NCBI RefSeq assembly: GCF_020520425.1
Contig: NC_079491.1
Coordinates: 9,039,143-9,103,142, forward strand
Reading direction: 5' to 3'
DNA length: 64,000 nucleotides
DNA from: Spinacia oleracea
Taxonomy: Eukaryota; Streptophyta; Magnoliopsida; Caryophyllales; Amaranthaceae
Part shown: positions 11,201 through 20,795 of the stretch, piece by piece
How the letters are laid out: each line of letters begins with the position of its first letter
Numbering within the stretch: position 1 is the first letter of the stretch
Position numbers and translations under genes: made by a program
The notes under the pieces: generated by a model
The model's database searches: none
Seen by the model: only the letters and a program-made list of their open reading frames with translations
Told to the model about the DNA's origin: nothing

Positions 11201-13329
11201 TACACTATAAAATATGTGGAGGAAACATGATACAACATCGTGACTACCATACCTTGCTTCTTAAAGTTTGTGAGCAAAAGATTAGAGTTTCCAGATTGCT
11301 ACTTGCATCGTGAAGCAAATTATCTGCAACCTAAGAGAAACATAGCACGTCACAAGTTTCCTACATGTAAGATAGAATTCTACCAAGTCCATTAAACGAA
11401 TCCATACAAAAGACGAAAAAAACTGATACGATTAGCATCGACGACAAAGCATGATGAAACACTTTTTTTTATAAGAACAAATATTTTTTTGAAGGAAATA
11501 AGTAAACAATTAAAACTAAGAATATCAAACATTTCTTTTTAGCCAAATACTCCACTTGATGAAACGCTTGGAAGGATAAAAAAGACAGCCTCTTCAAGAA
11601 ATAAGTGTATCTCAAAGAAGTGCCACTTTTACCAAACTGTTTAATATAAAAGCTAATGCATCATCAAATAAGAAAAGTAGACAACTGAAACTAACAATAG
11701 CATCAGACAAGTAACAAGAAATATTTCTCAACAAAACAATCTCTTAATCCAATTAAATTCTCCATTCGAAACTTTATCAACAAATGCAGGGGAATTACGT
11801 GAAAGTTCCGTGGAAACGGTTACTTTGTAACAACAAAGCTAGCCCTAAAAGTGTGTTCATCACTTGGTTAGCTATTCTTCACAGGCTAGTGACAAAGGAT
11901 AAATTAGCTTTTTGGAAATTCCCACTGATGGTGTTTGTGTTCTTTGTGACAGTAATGCAGAAACTGTAGCACACTTGTTTCTCGAGTGTTCTTTTTCTGC
12001 TAGTATTTGGAGCAAGCTTCTTTTTATTCTTCAGATCCACAGAAATGCTCTCCCCTTTGATGCAGAGATAACAGAAGCTGCTAAAGCTTGTAGGAAAACT
12101 AGCATTACAGATCAGCTTATGCTATGTGCTTTACTGCAGCTATTTATGCGATTTGGATTCAGAGAAATCGAATAATTTTTCAAGGAGTTCAAGATGATCA
12201 ACATAGTGTTTTGCATAATATTGTTTATAGAGTTGCTTGTAGAAGCACTGAATCACTGATGCAATGAGAGATTTTCTAGTTGTTTGAGTTGTAAAACAGA
12301 TGAAAGGGTTTCTCTTCAACCCTTCCTAGAAGGTGGGGAGAGTTAAACCTTGATTTTTTATTTTTTTATTTTTTGTTGTTGTAGTTTTTTTTTTTGGGCT
12401 TTTGCCTACCTTTTGGTTAGTAATAAAATTTCTTTTACTTGCCAAAAAAAAATCTGAACTACTGTATATATCTAGCTGGAACACCATTTCTTTTAACCAA
12501 AATTCATCTTCCTCTTATCTTTCACTTTTACTTTCAATTTGAGGGTTGTGGGGTACGGGTGACTTGCTCCAACATCATATTCTATTTACTTCACCGAAAT
12601 TGACCTAATCCTAACATTGTGATTAAAAACAGGGTTAATGCTATGATTTCTACATGTTTTCCATCTCAATTGTTGAAACCCATGCAAGACTTTCCACATT
12701 GTTATAAACCAACCAAATGCAGCTAAAAATCAAACGATGATGAGTGCACAAGCTTGCAACCGATCGTACATTTCCCGGTAAACCCCAGGTATGTTTCCCA
12801 TCTCAATTATCGAAACCCAAGTATGACTTCCCCCACAACAATAACCCAAGCTAGTACGGTTATTGCCGATCGGTTGCAAGCTGATGAGTGTACAAGCTTG
12901 CAACCGATCGAACATTTTCCAGTACCCCCGGGTAAGTATGTTCATTGTTCAATCATTCTTACACACGAACAGTAACAAAAACTTGAGCATTTAACTACAT
13001 TTACCAGAAAGATATATCCTGTAACTACACTAACCGCAATAGTCCAACAATAAGTAGCTCCTACGTCACTAATTTAACCTAATCGAACTGAACTCAATCG
13101 AAGCTTCAACAAAAGAATGAAAATTGCTCAAATTTTGAATTCTGAAATTCAAAAACAACAACAAATAGATCGTTAAATTAATGGAAAAGCCAAAAACCTG
13201 CCAAGCATCAAGGGTACGCTGAAATTCTTGAAGCCATCGATCAGCTTGCATACGAACGGCGTCGTCTGGGTGGTGATAAAGAGCATTTAGGGCTTCCTTC
13301 ACTGTGTTCTGCAGCTCCATTCCTGCCAT
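1751..13329 (-). CDS. MOS14: transportin-SR / TNPO3-like importin (MOS14 family), N-terminal half
   Basis: Karyopherin-beta importin expected to carry SR splicing factors into the nucleus using RanGTP. Fifteen minus-strand exons join in frame: 13198-13329 ([18 protein letters not shown]...; the second Met at 13320 matches the family start), 11253-11330, 11057-11119, 9300-9347, 9043-9189, 7045-7176, 6524-6564, 6323-6414, 5653-5780, 4153-4228, 3564-3684, 3373-3472, 2802-2883, 2312-2394, 1751-1870. All have GT/AG borders and compatible phases. Recognisable blocks include [81 protein letters not shown] and [18 protein letters not shown]. They give about 478 residues from Met 13320; the family is usually about 950-960. 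The C-terminal half is not visible in the 1.75 kb that remains, so the gene is either cut by the window after a long intron or truncated. Introns hold a LINE, an RTE LINE and a hAT-like MITE. Confidence 0.9.
2090..2116. repeat. (AAAC)n microsatellite
   Basis: Short tetranucleotide run inside the intron between exons 14 and 15 of the importin gene. Confidence 0.8.
3190..3308 (+). mobile_element. 3'-end fragment of the short GAACA-motif MULE/MITE
   Basis: Contains ATGTTCTTTTA twice, then TATGCACATATGTTCTTTGG, a GTGCACCATGCACACTAGCACC block and the terminus GTCCACGAATT. The same order is seen at the right ends of the complete short elements at 23928-24187 and 53170-53465. No left end or target duplication was found here, so this is a relic in an intron of the importin gene. 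Confidence 0.55.
4932..5521. mobile_element. hAT-type non-autonomous element, AGGCGC-rich
   Basis: 590-bp element with 13-bp terminal inverted repeats CTTAGTTTAAAAA ... TTTTTAAACTAAG. It is flanked by a perfect 8-bp target duplication CAAGGTAC (4924-4931 and 5522-5529), the hallmark of hAT insertions. Both subterminal regions are packed with GCGCCTTGCGCCTAGGC-type motifs in both orientations, making a GC-rich foldback around an AT-rich centre. It lies in the intron between exons 9 and 10 of the importin gene. A related block occurs at 57898-58160. Confidence 0.8.
7665..7760. repeat. (TA)n microsatellite
   Basis: Two TA runs (about 7667-7684 and 7699-7759) separated by a duplicated AAGATAAGGGAATACA unit, directly left of a Stowaway-like MITE. 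Confidence 0.9.
7778..8062. mobile_element. Stowaway-like MITE (CTCCCTCCGTCCC ends)
   Basis: Begins CTCCCTCCGTCCCAGA and ends in the reverse complement TCTGGGACGGAGGGAG, with TA on both sides (7776-7777, 8063-8064). An internal near-copy of the right end (AATCTGGGACGGACG, near 8009-8023) suggests a partial tandem duplication of one terminus. Confidence 0.75.
8156..8311. repeat. (AAT)n and (AACAAT)n compound microsatellite
   Basis: A run of AAT trinucleotides to about 8213, then about 100 bp of AACAAT hexamers with a few AACAGT variants. The long low-complexity open frames on the minus strand here are products of the repeat and not a gene. Confidence 0.9.
11775..12453 (+). mobile_element. L1-type LINE 3' fragment (RT zinc-binding domain)
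   Basis: The plus strand encodes the zinc-binding domain found after plant LINE reverse transcriptases: [38 protein letters not shown], then, after a one-base frame change near 11915, [20 protein letters not shown] and [15 protein letters not shown]. The C..C...H..C pattern is intact but the frame is broken and the 5' part is missing. The 3' end has AATAAAATTTC and an A-run at about 12444-12452. It lies in intron 1 of the importin gene. Confidence 0.7.
12735..12950. repeat. direct plus inverted repeat around AAGCTTGCAACCGATCG
   Basis: A segment beginning ACAAGCTTGCAACCGATCG near 12749 recurs near 12892, each followed by ACATTT(T)CC(C/A)GTA and a C/G-rich tract. An inverted copy CGATCGGTTGCAAGCT lies between them near 12868. 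The trio could form a hairpin. Mobile-element origin is possible but no boundaries are clear. Confidence 0.6.
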
Positions 13330-13778
13330 TTTCTCTCTATCTCTCTTCGAATTCGATAACTTTAGAACCAAGGTTTTCGAATTTGTTGGGGTTTGTTTGA
13401 AATCTGGCGATTTGATTTGGGGATTTCTTATTTCAATTGTATGTTATCTACTGGGGGAAATTGATTTAAAAAATTGGGGCTTTTTTTGTTGTTTTTTGGG
13501 GTTTTTGGGGAGAGAGAAAAAAGGGAGAAGAGTGGGGGCGTTGTTTTGGCGCGGCGAAGCTGAATGTCAAGCTGTGTAAGGGTGGTCAGGTCAGTTGTGT
13601 GATCAAATCATTGGGAGGTGCTGGAGTGAGATGGCAAAGACCAAACTCTACTTTTCATGTTGTTTTTTCTTAAGATGTTTTTTGTGTTTTTTATAAATAT
13701 AAATATAAATTATAGACGGAGGTCGGGAAATTGGAACAGACTTATCGTATGTATGTAATTAGTCTTATATGTACGCAA
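13330..13778 (-). promoter_or_regulatory. upstream region of the importin gene
   Basis: Sequence between the importin start codon and the Helitron end. It is G/T-rich on the plus strand near 13440-13520 and shows no TATA box I would defend. It presumably holds the 5'UTR and core promoter. Confidence 0.35.
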
Positions 13779-14282
13779 TTAGTCTTATACGTACGCGATG
13801 CGTGCGAATATAAGAAACAGATTTGTTTTATTACGTTTAAACCTGAAATAACATGTAAAAGATATAATATAAACGGTTTTTTCATGAAATGCCCCCGAGG
13901 TTTGCAAAAACGCACCAAATACCCTCGCGTCTTTTGAATCACATAATATACCCCTATTTTTCCGTATTGTTCATGAGATGCACCTAACGTCTGCCGTTAG
14001 TTGCGTTTTACTATTTTACCCTTAATACATGTTTTTCGACATAAGTTCAAAAAAAAAAATTCAACTTCTTTCTCTTCCTCTCTCCTCTCGGATGTTCTTC
14101 CTCCTGCTCTCTCTGGTCGCCGCTGGATTTAGATATCGATCAGTGCATTAGTGGCTTGCCCAATTCTGTTTTGGTAAATTGATCACAACTAAAACCCTTG
14201 ATTACAACTTCTACAAATCGTCAAAACCCCTCATTTCTCTCTCCTCAATTTTTTCTGGGTATTTCGCAAAGTTTGAAAAGAG

Positions 14283-14819
14283 ATGGCAAAGAGGCTAATT
14301 CCCACATTCAATCGCATTTTGATTGAGAAAATCACTGCTCCCACCAAGACAAATGCTGGAATCTTGCTTCCAGAGTCTTCTAACAAGGTCCAATTAAACC
14401 CCCATTCTTTTCTTTTCAATCGAATTTATAAGCTGTTTTGTCATTGATTTTGTTTGTAAATTGCTTCGTTTAACTCTATTGCAAAATACCCACATCGTGA
14501 TTTCAGTGATATAAGAGTAAATTTAATCTGGGGTTGTTGCATTTTTGCATATATTTTGTTGCTTTTGATCTAATTCCTATTGATATAGCTAGGTTAATTG
14601 CATTTTTGGTACATCTTTGTCCTAATCTATCTGAAAGAATGTTGTTCATAGTTGGTTGCAAATGCCCTAATTGTAACATTTGGAGGGTGTTCTTGATTAA
14701 TTTTTAGTGTTAATTGAAAATTAAAAAGATAAGTTTTGCCTAAAATGGTTAATTTGATGCAGCTGAACTCTGGGAAAGTGGTTGATGTGGGTCCTGGAAG
14801 TGTTTTACTGTGGGAATAG
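14283..14819 (+). pseudogene. captured chaperonin-10 (GroES/CPN10) fragment
   Basis: Exon 1 (14283-14387) encodes MAKRLIPTFNRILIEKITAP and TKTNAGILLPESSNK, the start of the 10-kDa co-chaperonin that caps Cpn60. It is followed by an intact intron (gtccaa...gatgcag). Exon 2 (14763-14819) gives LNSGKVVDVGPGS, then jumps directly to VLLWE and a TAG. In the family about 20 residues separate GPGS from VLLPEYGG, so there is an internal deletion, and the TAG replaces the Tyr codon. About 200 bp of C/T-rich 5'UTR-like sequence precedes it, so promoter-proximal DNA may have been captured too. Not functional as a co-chaperonin: the mobile loop is kept but the rest of the barrel is lost. Confidence 0.8.
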
Positions 14820-14940
14820 TAGTTTCAGACTTTCAGATACTTGTAATTAAATGGGATTTATAGGAATTAATGTAATGTGCTTTGATAGGAATTGGTCTAT
14901 TTTATTATTATCTAATGTCAGTTTCTGTTTTTGATCATTC

Positions 14941-15355
14941 AGAAGGAACTGCGCGTATTTTTAAGCCATCAGAGTTGTAGGCCCAATTATCAGCTGCACA
15001 AGATGATATGAAGAAGGCAAAAGATAAGTTAACTTTGGCTGAAAAAGAGAAGAATCATGCACTCAATGAGTTGAAAGAGGCAAAGAAACAAGCACATGAG
15101 GCTAATGAGAAACTTCAGGAGTCTTTGGTGGCTCAAAAGAGAGCCGAAGATACTTCAGAGATTGAAAATTTTCGAGTTGTTGAATTGGAGCAAGCAGGAA
15201 TTGAGACCGCGCAGAATAAACAAGCAGAATGGAAAAAAGAGTTAGAAATTGTGAGGAGCCAACATGCCTTAGATATTACTTCTCTTCTCACAGCTAATGA
15301 AGAGCTTCAAAGAATCAAGCAAGAGCTGGTCATAGTTACAGATACTAAGAATCAG
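14941..15355 (+). pseudogene. captured WEB-family coiled-coil exon fragment
   Basis: The frame runs PSEL-stop-AQLSAAQDDMKKAKDKLT and continues as a charged heptad-rich coiled coil (LNELKEAKKQAHEANEKLQE, RAEDTSEIENFRVVELEQAG, KKELEIVRSQHALDITSLL, ANEELQRIKQELVIVTDTKN). This is the N-terminal coiled-coil region of WEB-family plastid-movement-type proteins as I remember them. A TAG at 14978-14980 stands where a Gln codon is expected. The fragment stops at CAG|gt (15355). It is a relic inside the Pack-MULE, though the frame from Met 15008 to 15463 is open and could be translated as a chimeric peptide. Confidence 0.7.
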
Positions 15356-15463
15356 GTGGCTGCTGGATTTAGATGTAGTACTGCATTGACTAATGCACTG
15401 ATCGATATGTATACCAACAGTATAATTCAATTCAATCAATTTCTTATTAGATTTGTTGTTTGA
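15356..15463 (+). pseudogene. captured PPR-protein fragment
   Basis: Continuing in frame after the coiled coil: AAGFRCSTALTNALIDMYTNS, the signature of a PPR helix pair (ALIDMY), then non-homologous residues to a TGA at 15461-15463. Only about 20 residues are recognisable. Third gene fragment of the Pack-MULE. Confidence 0.55.
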
Positions 15464-16083
15464 GCATTTCAATTTTCTTTGATTATTACTTCTATTTTTG
15501 TTTTAGGTTTAACTTTTAGGTTGATTAATTTGATTAATTAGGTGAACGATTTGTGGAAATCAAATTATGCAGTTTAAAAACAGTTTGAGTATTTGGTGCA
15601 ACTTAGTTTCAAAATAGGTGTATATTGTGCAATAAGTTTATAAATAGGGGTATTCTGTGAATTATAAACATGACTTAACGGAGGACTAATGTAAGGTCGG
15701 TTTAGGGGTATTTGGTGCAAACTTGGGAAAAAATAAGAGTATATTATGTGATTCAAAAGACGCGAGGGTATTTGGTGCGTTTTTCCAAACCTCAGGGGTA
15801 TTTCATGAAAAAATCGTAATATAAATGTGATCGCTTGCGAATATAAGAAACATACGAAGTATAAGTTAGATAGAGTCAAACGCATATAAACGGATTGATT
15901 AAAATGGTAAGAAATCATTTAAGGGGTTAGATTGATTAAAATATTTCTTTGGGCTTTTCCTATTGAGTAGGTTGTCATTATATTCTATATTCTATAAGTG
16001 TAGAGAGTAGTTTAATAATCTAAGGGGGACATCAAAAGTGGATTTACTAAAATAATCTCACATCTTCACTTATATAATAGAGA

Positions 16084-17240
16084 TTAGATGTTATTTGGTT
16101 CGACTTGGTGGTATATGTTAAATGTTTGTAATACTCAGTGGTAGTTTTGACTAGCAGGTAGATGTTATATGTTAATTAGATATTACTTCCTCCGTCCCAA
16201 AATGTACTTTATGTATTCCATTTTGGGAGTCCCAAAAAGTTATTTACATTTCCTTTTATATTATCACATCAACTCTTTAATATTATATCAAAATTTGTGT
16301 CAATGATTATTTTAACCAATTAAATTCATTGACGTATTTAATCTCTCACATTTTTCTATTGGGCATCAACACTTTTCCATTATTCCAATGTCAGATTTTT
16401 ATAATGAAAACATTATAAATAAACGTAATTTGTCGGTTTAAATAAAATATAGAAATCTCAATGCACGTTGATTATTTGTTAAATCGCGTGCAAGCTATCA
16501 AACGTAAAAAAAAATTTGGAACGGAGGGAGTAGTTGTCAGTGGTTTGATTTTTTTTTTTTTTTACACATGAGTGGTTTGATAAAATGACCAATTGAGACA
16601 TTTAACATAAGTGATGTATGTTAGTAACCAGTTTGTAATTTTAGACAATATAACTCATTTATCATTTTATACCAACTTCTTTAAACCTGCAGTAAAGCTC
16701 ATGGCCATGTTTGGCTATTAAGTGTTTGTTGTTAGCTGATTTGACTAATTGTTACTCTGTAGTTGTTACTCCTTAGTTGTTTGTAATAGTTGGTTGAATT
16801 AGATGTTTGTGTAGTTGTTAGTTATTTAGGTGAATTGTTAAATCAAGCTCTATGTTTACACAAAAATGCTCTAAAGTATTTCCTCTTTTCTATTATACCC
16901 TCGCTTATTCCCCTCCCTAGCTTACTCATTCACCTTCCTCCCACCTCTCTCCATGAATACCGGCAAGAACTTCAACTACGTGGTTGTGGTCTACTATAAC
17001 CCTTAGCTTCCAACCCATCCACCTTCTTCTCTCTCCTCTCCTTACCACCCCTCCCCATAAACCAATTTAGTGTGATTATTTTTTAATTTTTTTTAAATTT
17101 GGATAGTATTTGGATTTTCTGATATTCAATCCGAGATATCCGATCCAAAAATTCGGATATCCGAAACTTTCGAGTCGGATTCGGAACACATTTTCCTGAT
17201 CCGGAATTTTCGGATCGGATCTGATATCCGAAGTTGAACA
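16084..17240. other. intergenic, one MITE, no gene
   Basis: Holds the MITE at 16186-16530, a T-run near 16550, and C/T-rich sequence at 16880-17060. From about 17100 to 17235 there are many GGATATCCGA/TCCGAAA-type imperfect palindromes. No coding potential was seen. Confidence 0.6.
16186..16530 (+). mobile_element. CTTCCTCCGTCCC MITE, family A
   Basis: Ends CTTCCTCCGTCCCAAAATG ... GGAACGGAGGGAG with TA on both sides. The inner part has AAACATTATAAATAAACGTAA, AATCTCAATGCACGTTGATTA and TTAAATCGCGTGCA. The same inner blocks occur at 19607-19970 and, inverted, at 24968-25331, so the three form one family. Confidence 0.75.
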
Positions 17241-18641
17241 TATAAAGTTATGATACATATGAACAACATAAATCATGCGGATAAACCTTAATGCCAGGAA
17301 TCATATTAATTGCACATAATCATATAATTAGTCTAGGATGCATACACTTTGTAGCGTGCCCTCCCTAGCTGCGCCCGAACCGAACAAGAACAAGTCTTTA
17401 GGACTCCAAGTGTCCTCCCTCCGTAGAAAATCCACAGCACGTCCGGATCCGCCTTAAGATTGACCAACTAGAATCGCCCTTAAGGTACTTAGAATTTTCG
17501 GCTAAATAGGTCAACAATATGACTGAAATTTTGCTCTCAAAATGTCACCCTGAATACTTGAAAAACTCTCGTCCATAAATTGTGAACCTAGGCACATATT
17601 TATAGGGCTATGGAAAGGGATTTAGAATCCTATTAGGATACTAATTAGTTTATTTAGAATTTCATTAAAACTCTTTTAAACTAATTCTATCTATTAGGAT
17701 TAGGAATTAATCATAGAACGAATTCCATTATCTTTAGGATTCGTATCGAACACAAACGTTGCACGAGCACGAGCACCGCACAGCCCGCGCAAGCCTTGCG
17801 GCCCACACGAGCAGGCGCAGCTCGCAGCCCATGAGCGTCAGCCCACCCGCGCGCGCGCGCCTTGGCCTTGCTGGGCCTGGCCTTGCGCTAGGCCTGGCGT
17901 GGCCTTAGCAGCGTTGTGTTGGACGCTTGGCTTGCTGAATGCGGGCCTGGCTTCGTGCTGGGCCTTCGTCTAGCAAGTCTCGTCCGATGCTAATTCGTAC
18001 GATGCGCTTCCGATTAATTTCCCGATTTCGGAATTCATTTCCGATACGAACAATATTTAACATTTCCGATTCCGGAATTAATTTCCATTTCGAACAAATA
18101 TTCAATATTTCCGTTTCCGGAATTATTTTCCGATTCCAATAATATTTCCGATTCCGACAACATTTCCGTTTCCGGCAATATTTCAGATTCCGCAATATTT
18201 CCTTTTCCGATAATATTTTCCGATACGTACCATGTTTCCGTTTCCCGCAACATCTACGACTTGGATAATATTTATATTTCCGATACGATCCATATTTCCG
18301 TTTCCGTCAATATCATCGTTTCCGGAGTATTCATTGTTTGCCTTTGACGATCTTAGCTCCCACTGAAACCAAGATCCGTCGATTCCGAATATCCATAGTT
18401 GGAGTATTTAATGCCATTAAATACTTGATCCGTTTACGTACTATTTGTGTGACCCTACGGGTTCAGTCAAGAGTAAGCTGTGGATTAATATCATTAATTC
18501 CACTTGAACTGAAGCGGCCTCTAGCTAGGCATTCAGCTCACTTGATCTCACTGAATTTATTAACTTGTTAATTAATACTGAACCGCATTTATTAGACTTA
18601 ACATTAAATGCATACTTGGACCAAGGGCATTATTTCCTTCA
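17241..18641 (-). mobile_element. copia-type solo LTR
   Basis: On the minus strand it starts TGAAGGAAATAATGCCCTTG at 18641 and runs about 1.4 kb to near 17241 (…TATGTATCATAACTTTATA). Marks of a plant copia LTR as I remember this family are the TGAAGG start, the GGATCCGGACGTGCTG block (near 17437-17452) and a long TTCCGATTCCG-rich stretch at 18000-18330. The right flank is GAATA and the left flank GAACA, a possible 5-bp duplication with one mismatch. No internal region (PBS, gag-pol) lies on either side, hence solo LTR. The left edge is approximate. Confidence 0.6.
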
Positions 18642-18646
18642 GAATA

Positions 18647-19606
18647 TCCATATTCCCCATGATAGGACCGAATTAAATGTGGACCACCTGTTGGTATACA
18701 CTCAACAAGATCTAGTCCCGACCTTTGTCACTGGAAAAAAAATAAGGTTTTAGTAGAAAATTTACTCCCTCTGTTCTTGAATATTAGTCTTGTTTTGACT
18801 TTTGAACTCGTTTCAACTCAATATTTAAACGTAAATATCTCAAAATATGTATGTTAGAAAAATATAAAATTTGATATTGTTAAACCACACATTAGGAAAA
18901 ACAAAATAAGATCTCACATGAAAATGTTTTGAAGTACGTATTGGAAATAAATTAGAAGATTCTCTCCAATTGTGAATAGTGTCAAGATTCCAAAATGGAC
19001 CAATACTTAACTTTTAATTGTTTTAGGTTGTCGTCGATCATTTTAGAGCACATGGTGAGTTTTCAAATAGTTCTCATACACGTTTGTGACCTGGTGGTGT
19101 GCTCTGGATGTATGGTGGGTGGTTAGTTGGGGAGGGAGGGGAAATATGCTAAAGGAGGAAGAGAAAGTCAAGGATAATGTAAAAAAAATGAGTGATAAAA
19201 TAATAAGGGTAGTTTAGGAGGAAAAAATGGGTACTTTATGGCGTTTTTGTGGAATTGGAAGGCGTTATTTAATAACCCAATTTATAACTTATTTAGTGTG
19301 GCAAATGACCATCAAGGACATTACATAAAATAATTTCAAAACTCTTTCTACCGTCAACTTTTTGAAATTGTGAAACCTCTAATTCGCCTAAAAATATCTT
19401 TGTTTTTCAAATCTCTCAATTTTAGTTCAGAGAAATTTACATGCCATAATATATACTTCATAAACAATTGGTATTTCAAAATTTTATATTGAAATAAATC
19501 CATTTTTTTCTAACAAGATAATGTTACCTACAAATTATGGTTAAAGTTGTTCAATTTTGACGACATGAATAGTAAATGTGATGAATTTTATGAAACGAAG
19601 GAAATA
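18647..19606. other. intergenic, MITE remnant, no gene
   Basis: A single MITE-type end (TACTCCCTCTGTTCTTGAAT) at about 18762 has no partner. The remainder is AT-rich with no coding support. Confidence 0.55.
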
Positions 19607-19970
19607 CTCTCTCCGATCCTTTTTATTCTTTATATATTCTTTTGGTACATGATTCATTTTATTATTTACGTTTGGAATATTTTCTTCTATACTAATACAT
19701 AAATGCCCTTGATATTCTGTCAAAAATTATCTCAAGTGATTATTTTAATCAATTAAACTTATTGGGTTATTTAATATTTCACACTTTTCCATTGAGTTAT
19801 TACATATTCCATACCTTTTCAATGACAGATTTTTTTTTATAAAAGTGAAAACATTATAAACAAACGTAATTAATTTTATTTGAATAAAAAATATAAGCAA
19901 TCTCAATCCACATTAATTAGTCGTTAAATCGCGTGCATGACACCAAACGTACATAACAAAAAGGACGGAG
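19607..19970 (+). mobile_element. CTCTCTCCG MITE, family A
   Basis: Starts CTCTCTCCGATCCTTTTTATT after TA and ends AAAAAGGACGGAG. The inner region shares ATTATAAACAAACGTAATTA, AATCTCAATCCACATTAATTA and GTTAAATCGCGTGCATG with the MITE at 16186-16530. The right-hand TA is degraded to TG. Confidence 0.65.
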
Positions 19971-20263
19971 TGATCATCATTCATGTATAAGTTATTTGAT
20001 CTCATATTGCCATACTGGGTCCGTATTAGCTAGGCACACCTTCATTTTACGTACACACAAACTATTTATACTAATATATTAAAAGACGTCTCTAATAACG
20101 TATGCGTAGAACTCTCTAGTCACTAGAACATTCATATCATCTACTTAGTAAGGAATATAATGGGACATGTCACAAGAAAAGTTGATATCTACCATCTTTT
20201 TTATTTTATTTTTATAATTGGGGGGAGCATTTTATTTATAGAAAATGATGAGCAACAGTTAGT

Positions 20264-20786
20264 GAGCGATATCTTTCAATACTGTTTAAAGAACGTCAAA
20301 TTTTTTAAAATGCGCCACTTTCTAACTTAATTTCCACCATACCGTCCACGTCAGCGTTAAAACCGGTCTATTTTTTTTAACAAAGCGGCACTAAACCGCT
20401 ATCGCTATATGAGATAGCGGTTTATGTAAACCGCTTTCTCAGATAGCAGTTTATATATTCCCTGAATCAAAACTTACAGCGAGCTTCCAAAACAAAAAAC
20501 TTACCGTACCCCCGTTATGTTTTAAAGCAAACCGCCATCTGAGATAGCAGTTTCGTTTTAAAGCAAACCGCTATCTCAGTTAGCAGTTATATAGCGGTTT
20601 ATAACATTGAACCGCCATCTGATTTAAAACGAAACCTATCTCAGATGGCGGTTCAACGCTGAACCGAAAAAAAAAATTACTTCTCTTTCTCCCTTGCTGA
20701 CGTGGACGATATGGTGGGAATTAACTTAAAAAGTAACGTGTTTTGGGAATTATCGAATCTTTATGCAATATTGAAGGAAATCGCTC
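20264..20786. mobile_element. foldback Mutator-type element with AACCGC palindrome array
   Basis: About 95-bp inverted repeats: left from GAGCGATATCTTTCAATACT to CCACCATACCGTCCACGTCA, right the reverse complement with mismatches. Flanks are ACAGTTAGT (20255-20263) and GCAGTTAGT (20787-20795), a 9-bp target duplication with one mismatch. The centre (20390-20660) consists of many alternating AAACCGCTATCTCAGATAGC / GATAGCGGTTT palindromes. No protein is encoded. Confidence 0.7.
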
Positions 20787-20795
20787 GCAGTTAGT

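Larger units (their letters stand above)
13874..15816 (+). mobile_element. Pack-MULE carrying three gene fragments
   Basis: Terminal inverted repeats of about 90 bp: left 13874-13963 starting CGGTTTTTTCATGAAAT, right 15726-15816 ending ATTTCATGAAAAAATCG. They share GACGCGAGGGTATTTGGTGC-type sequence. A perfect 9-bp target duplication TAATATAAA flanks the element (13865-13873 and 15817-15825), as expected for Mutator-like elements. No transposase is present. The interior holds pieces of a chaperonin-10 gene, a WEB-family coiled-coil gene and a PPR gene in one orientation. Inner right-end repeats (GGGTATTTGGTGCAA) suggest extended subterminal structure. Confidence 0.88.
13779..16083 (-). mobile_element. 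probable Helitron hosting a Pack-MULE
   Basis: On the minus strand the segment starts TCTCTATTATATAAG at 16083, preceded by host A, which fits the plant Helitron 5' consensus TCTMTAYTA. It ends with a hairpin-forming CGCACGCATCGCGTAC (near 13791-13806) followed by GTATAAGACTAA at 13779, preceded on the plus strand by A. That is a CTRR terminus inserted between A and T. No Rep/helicase coding is present. The Pack-MULE at 13874-15816 accounts for most of the interior, so the Helitron itself would be only about 350 bp. Confidence 0.5.

Noticed and set aside
13731-13942. Small ORFs on both strands near the Pack-MULE left end
   Set aside because: They span the Helitron end, the TSD and the TIR, so they are chance frames in TE termini.
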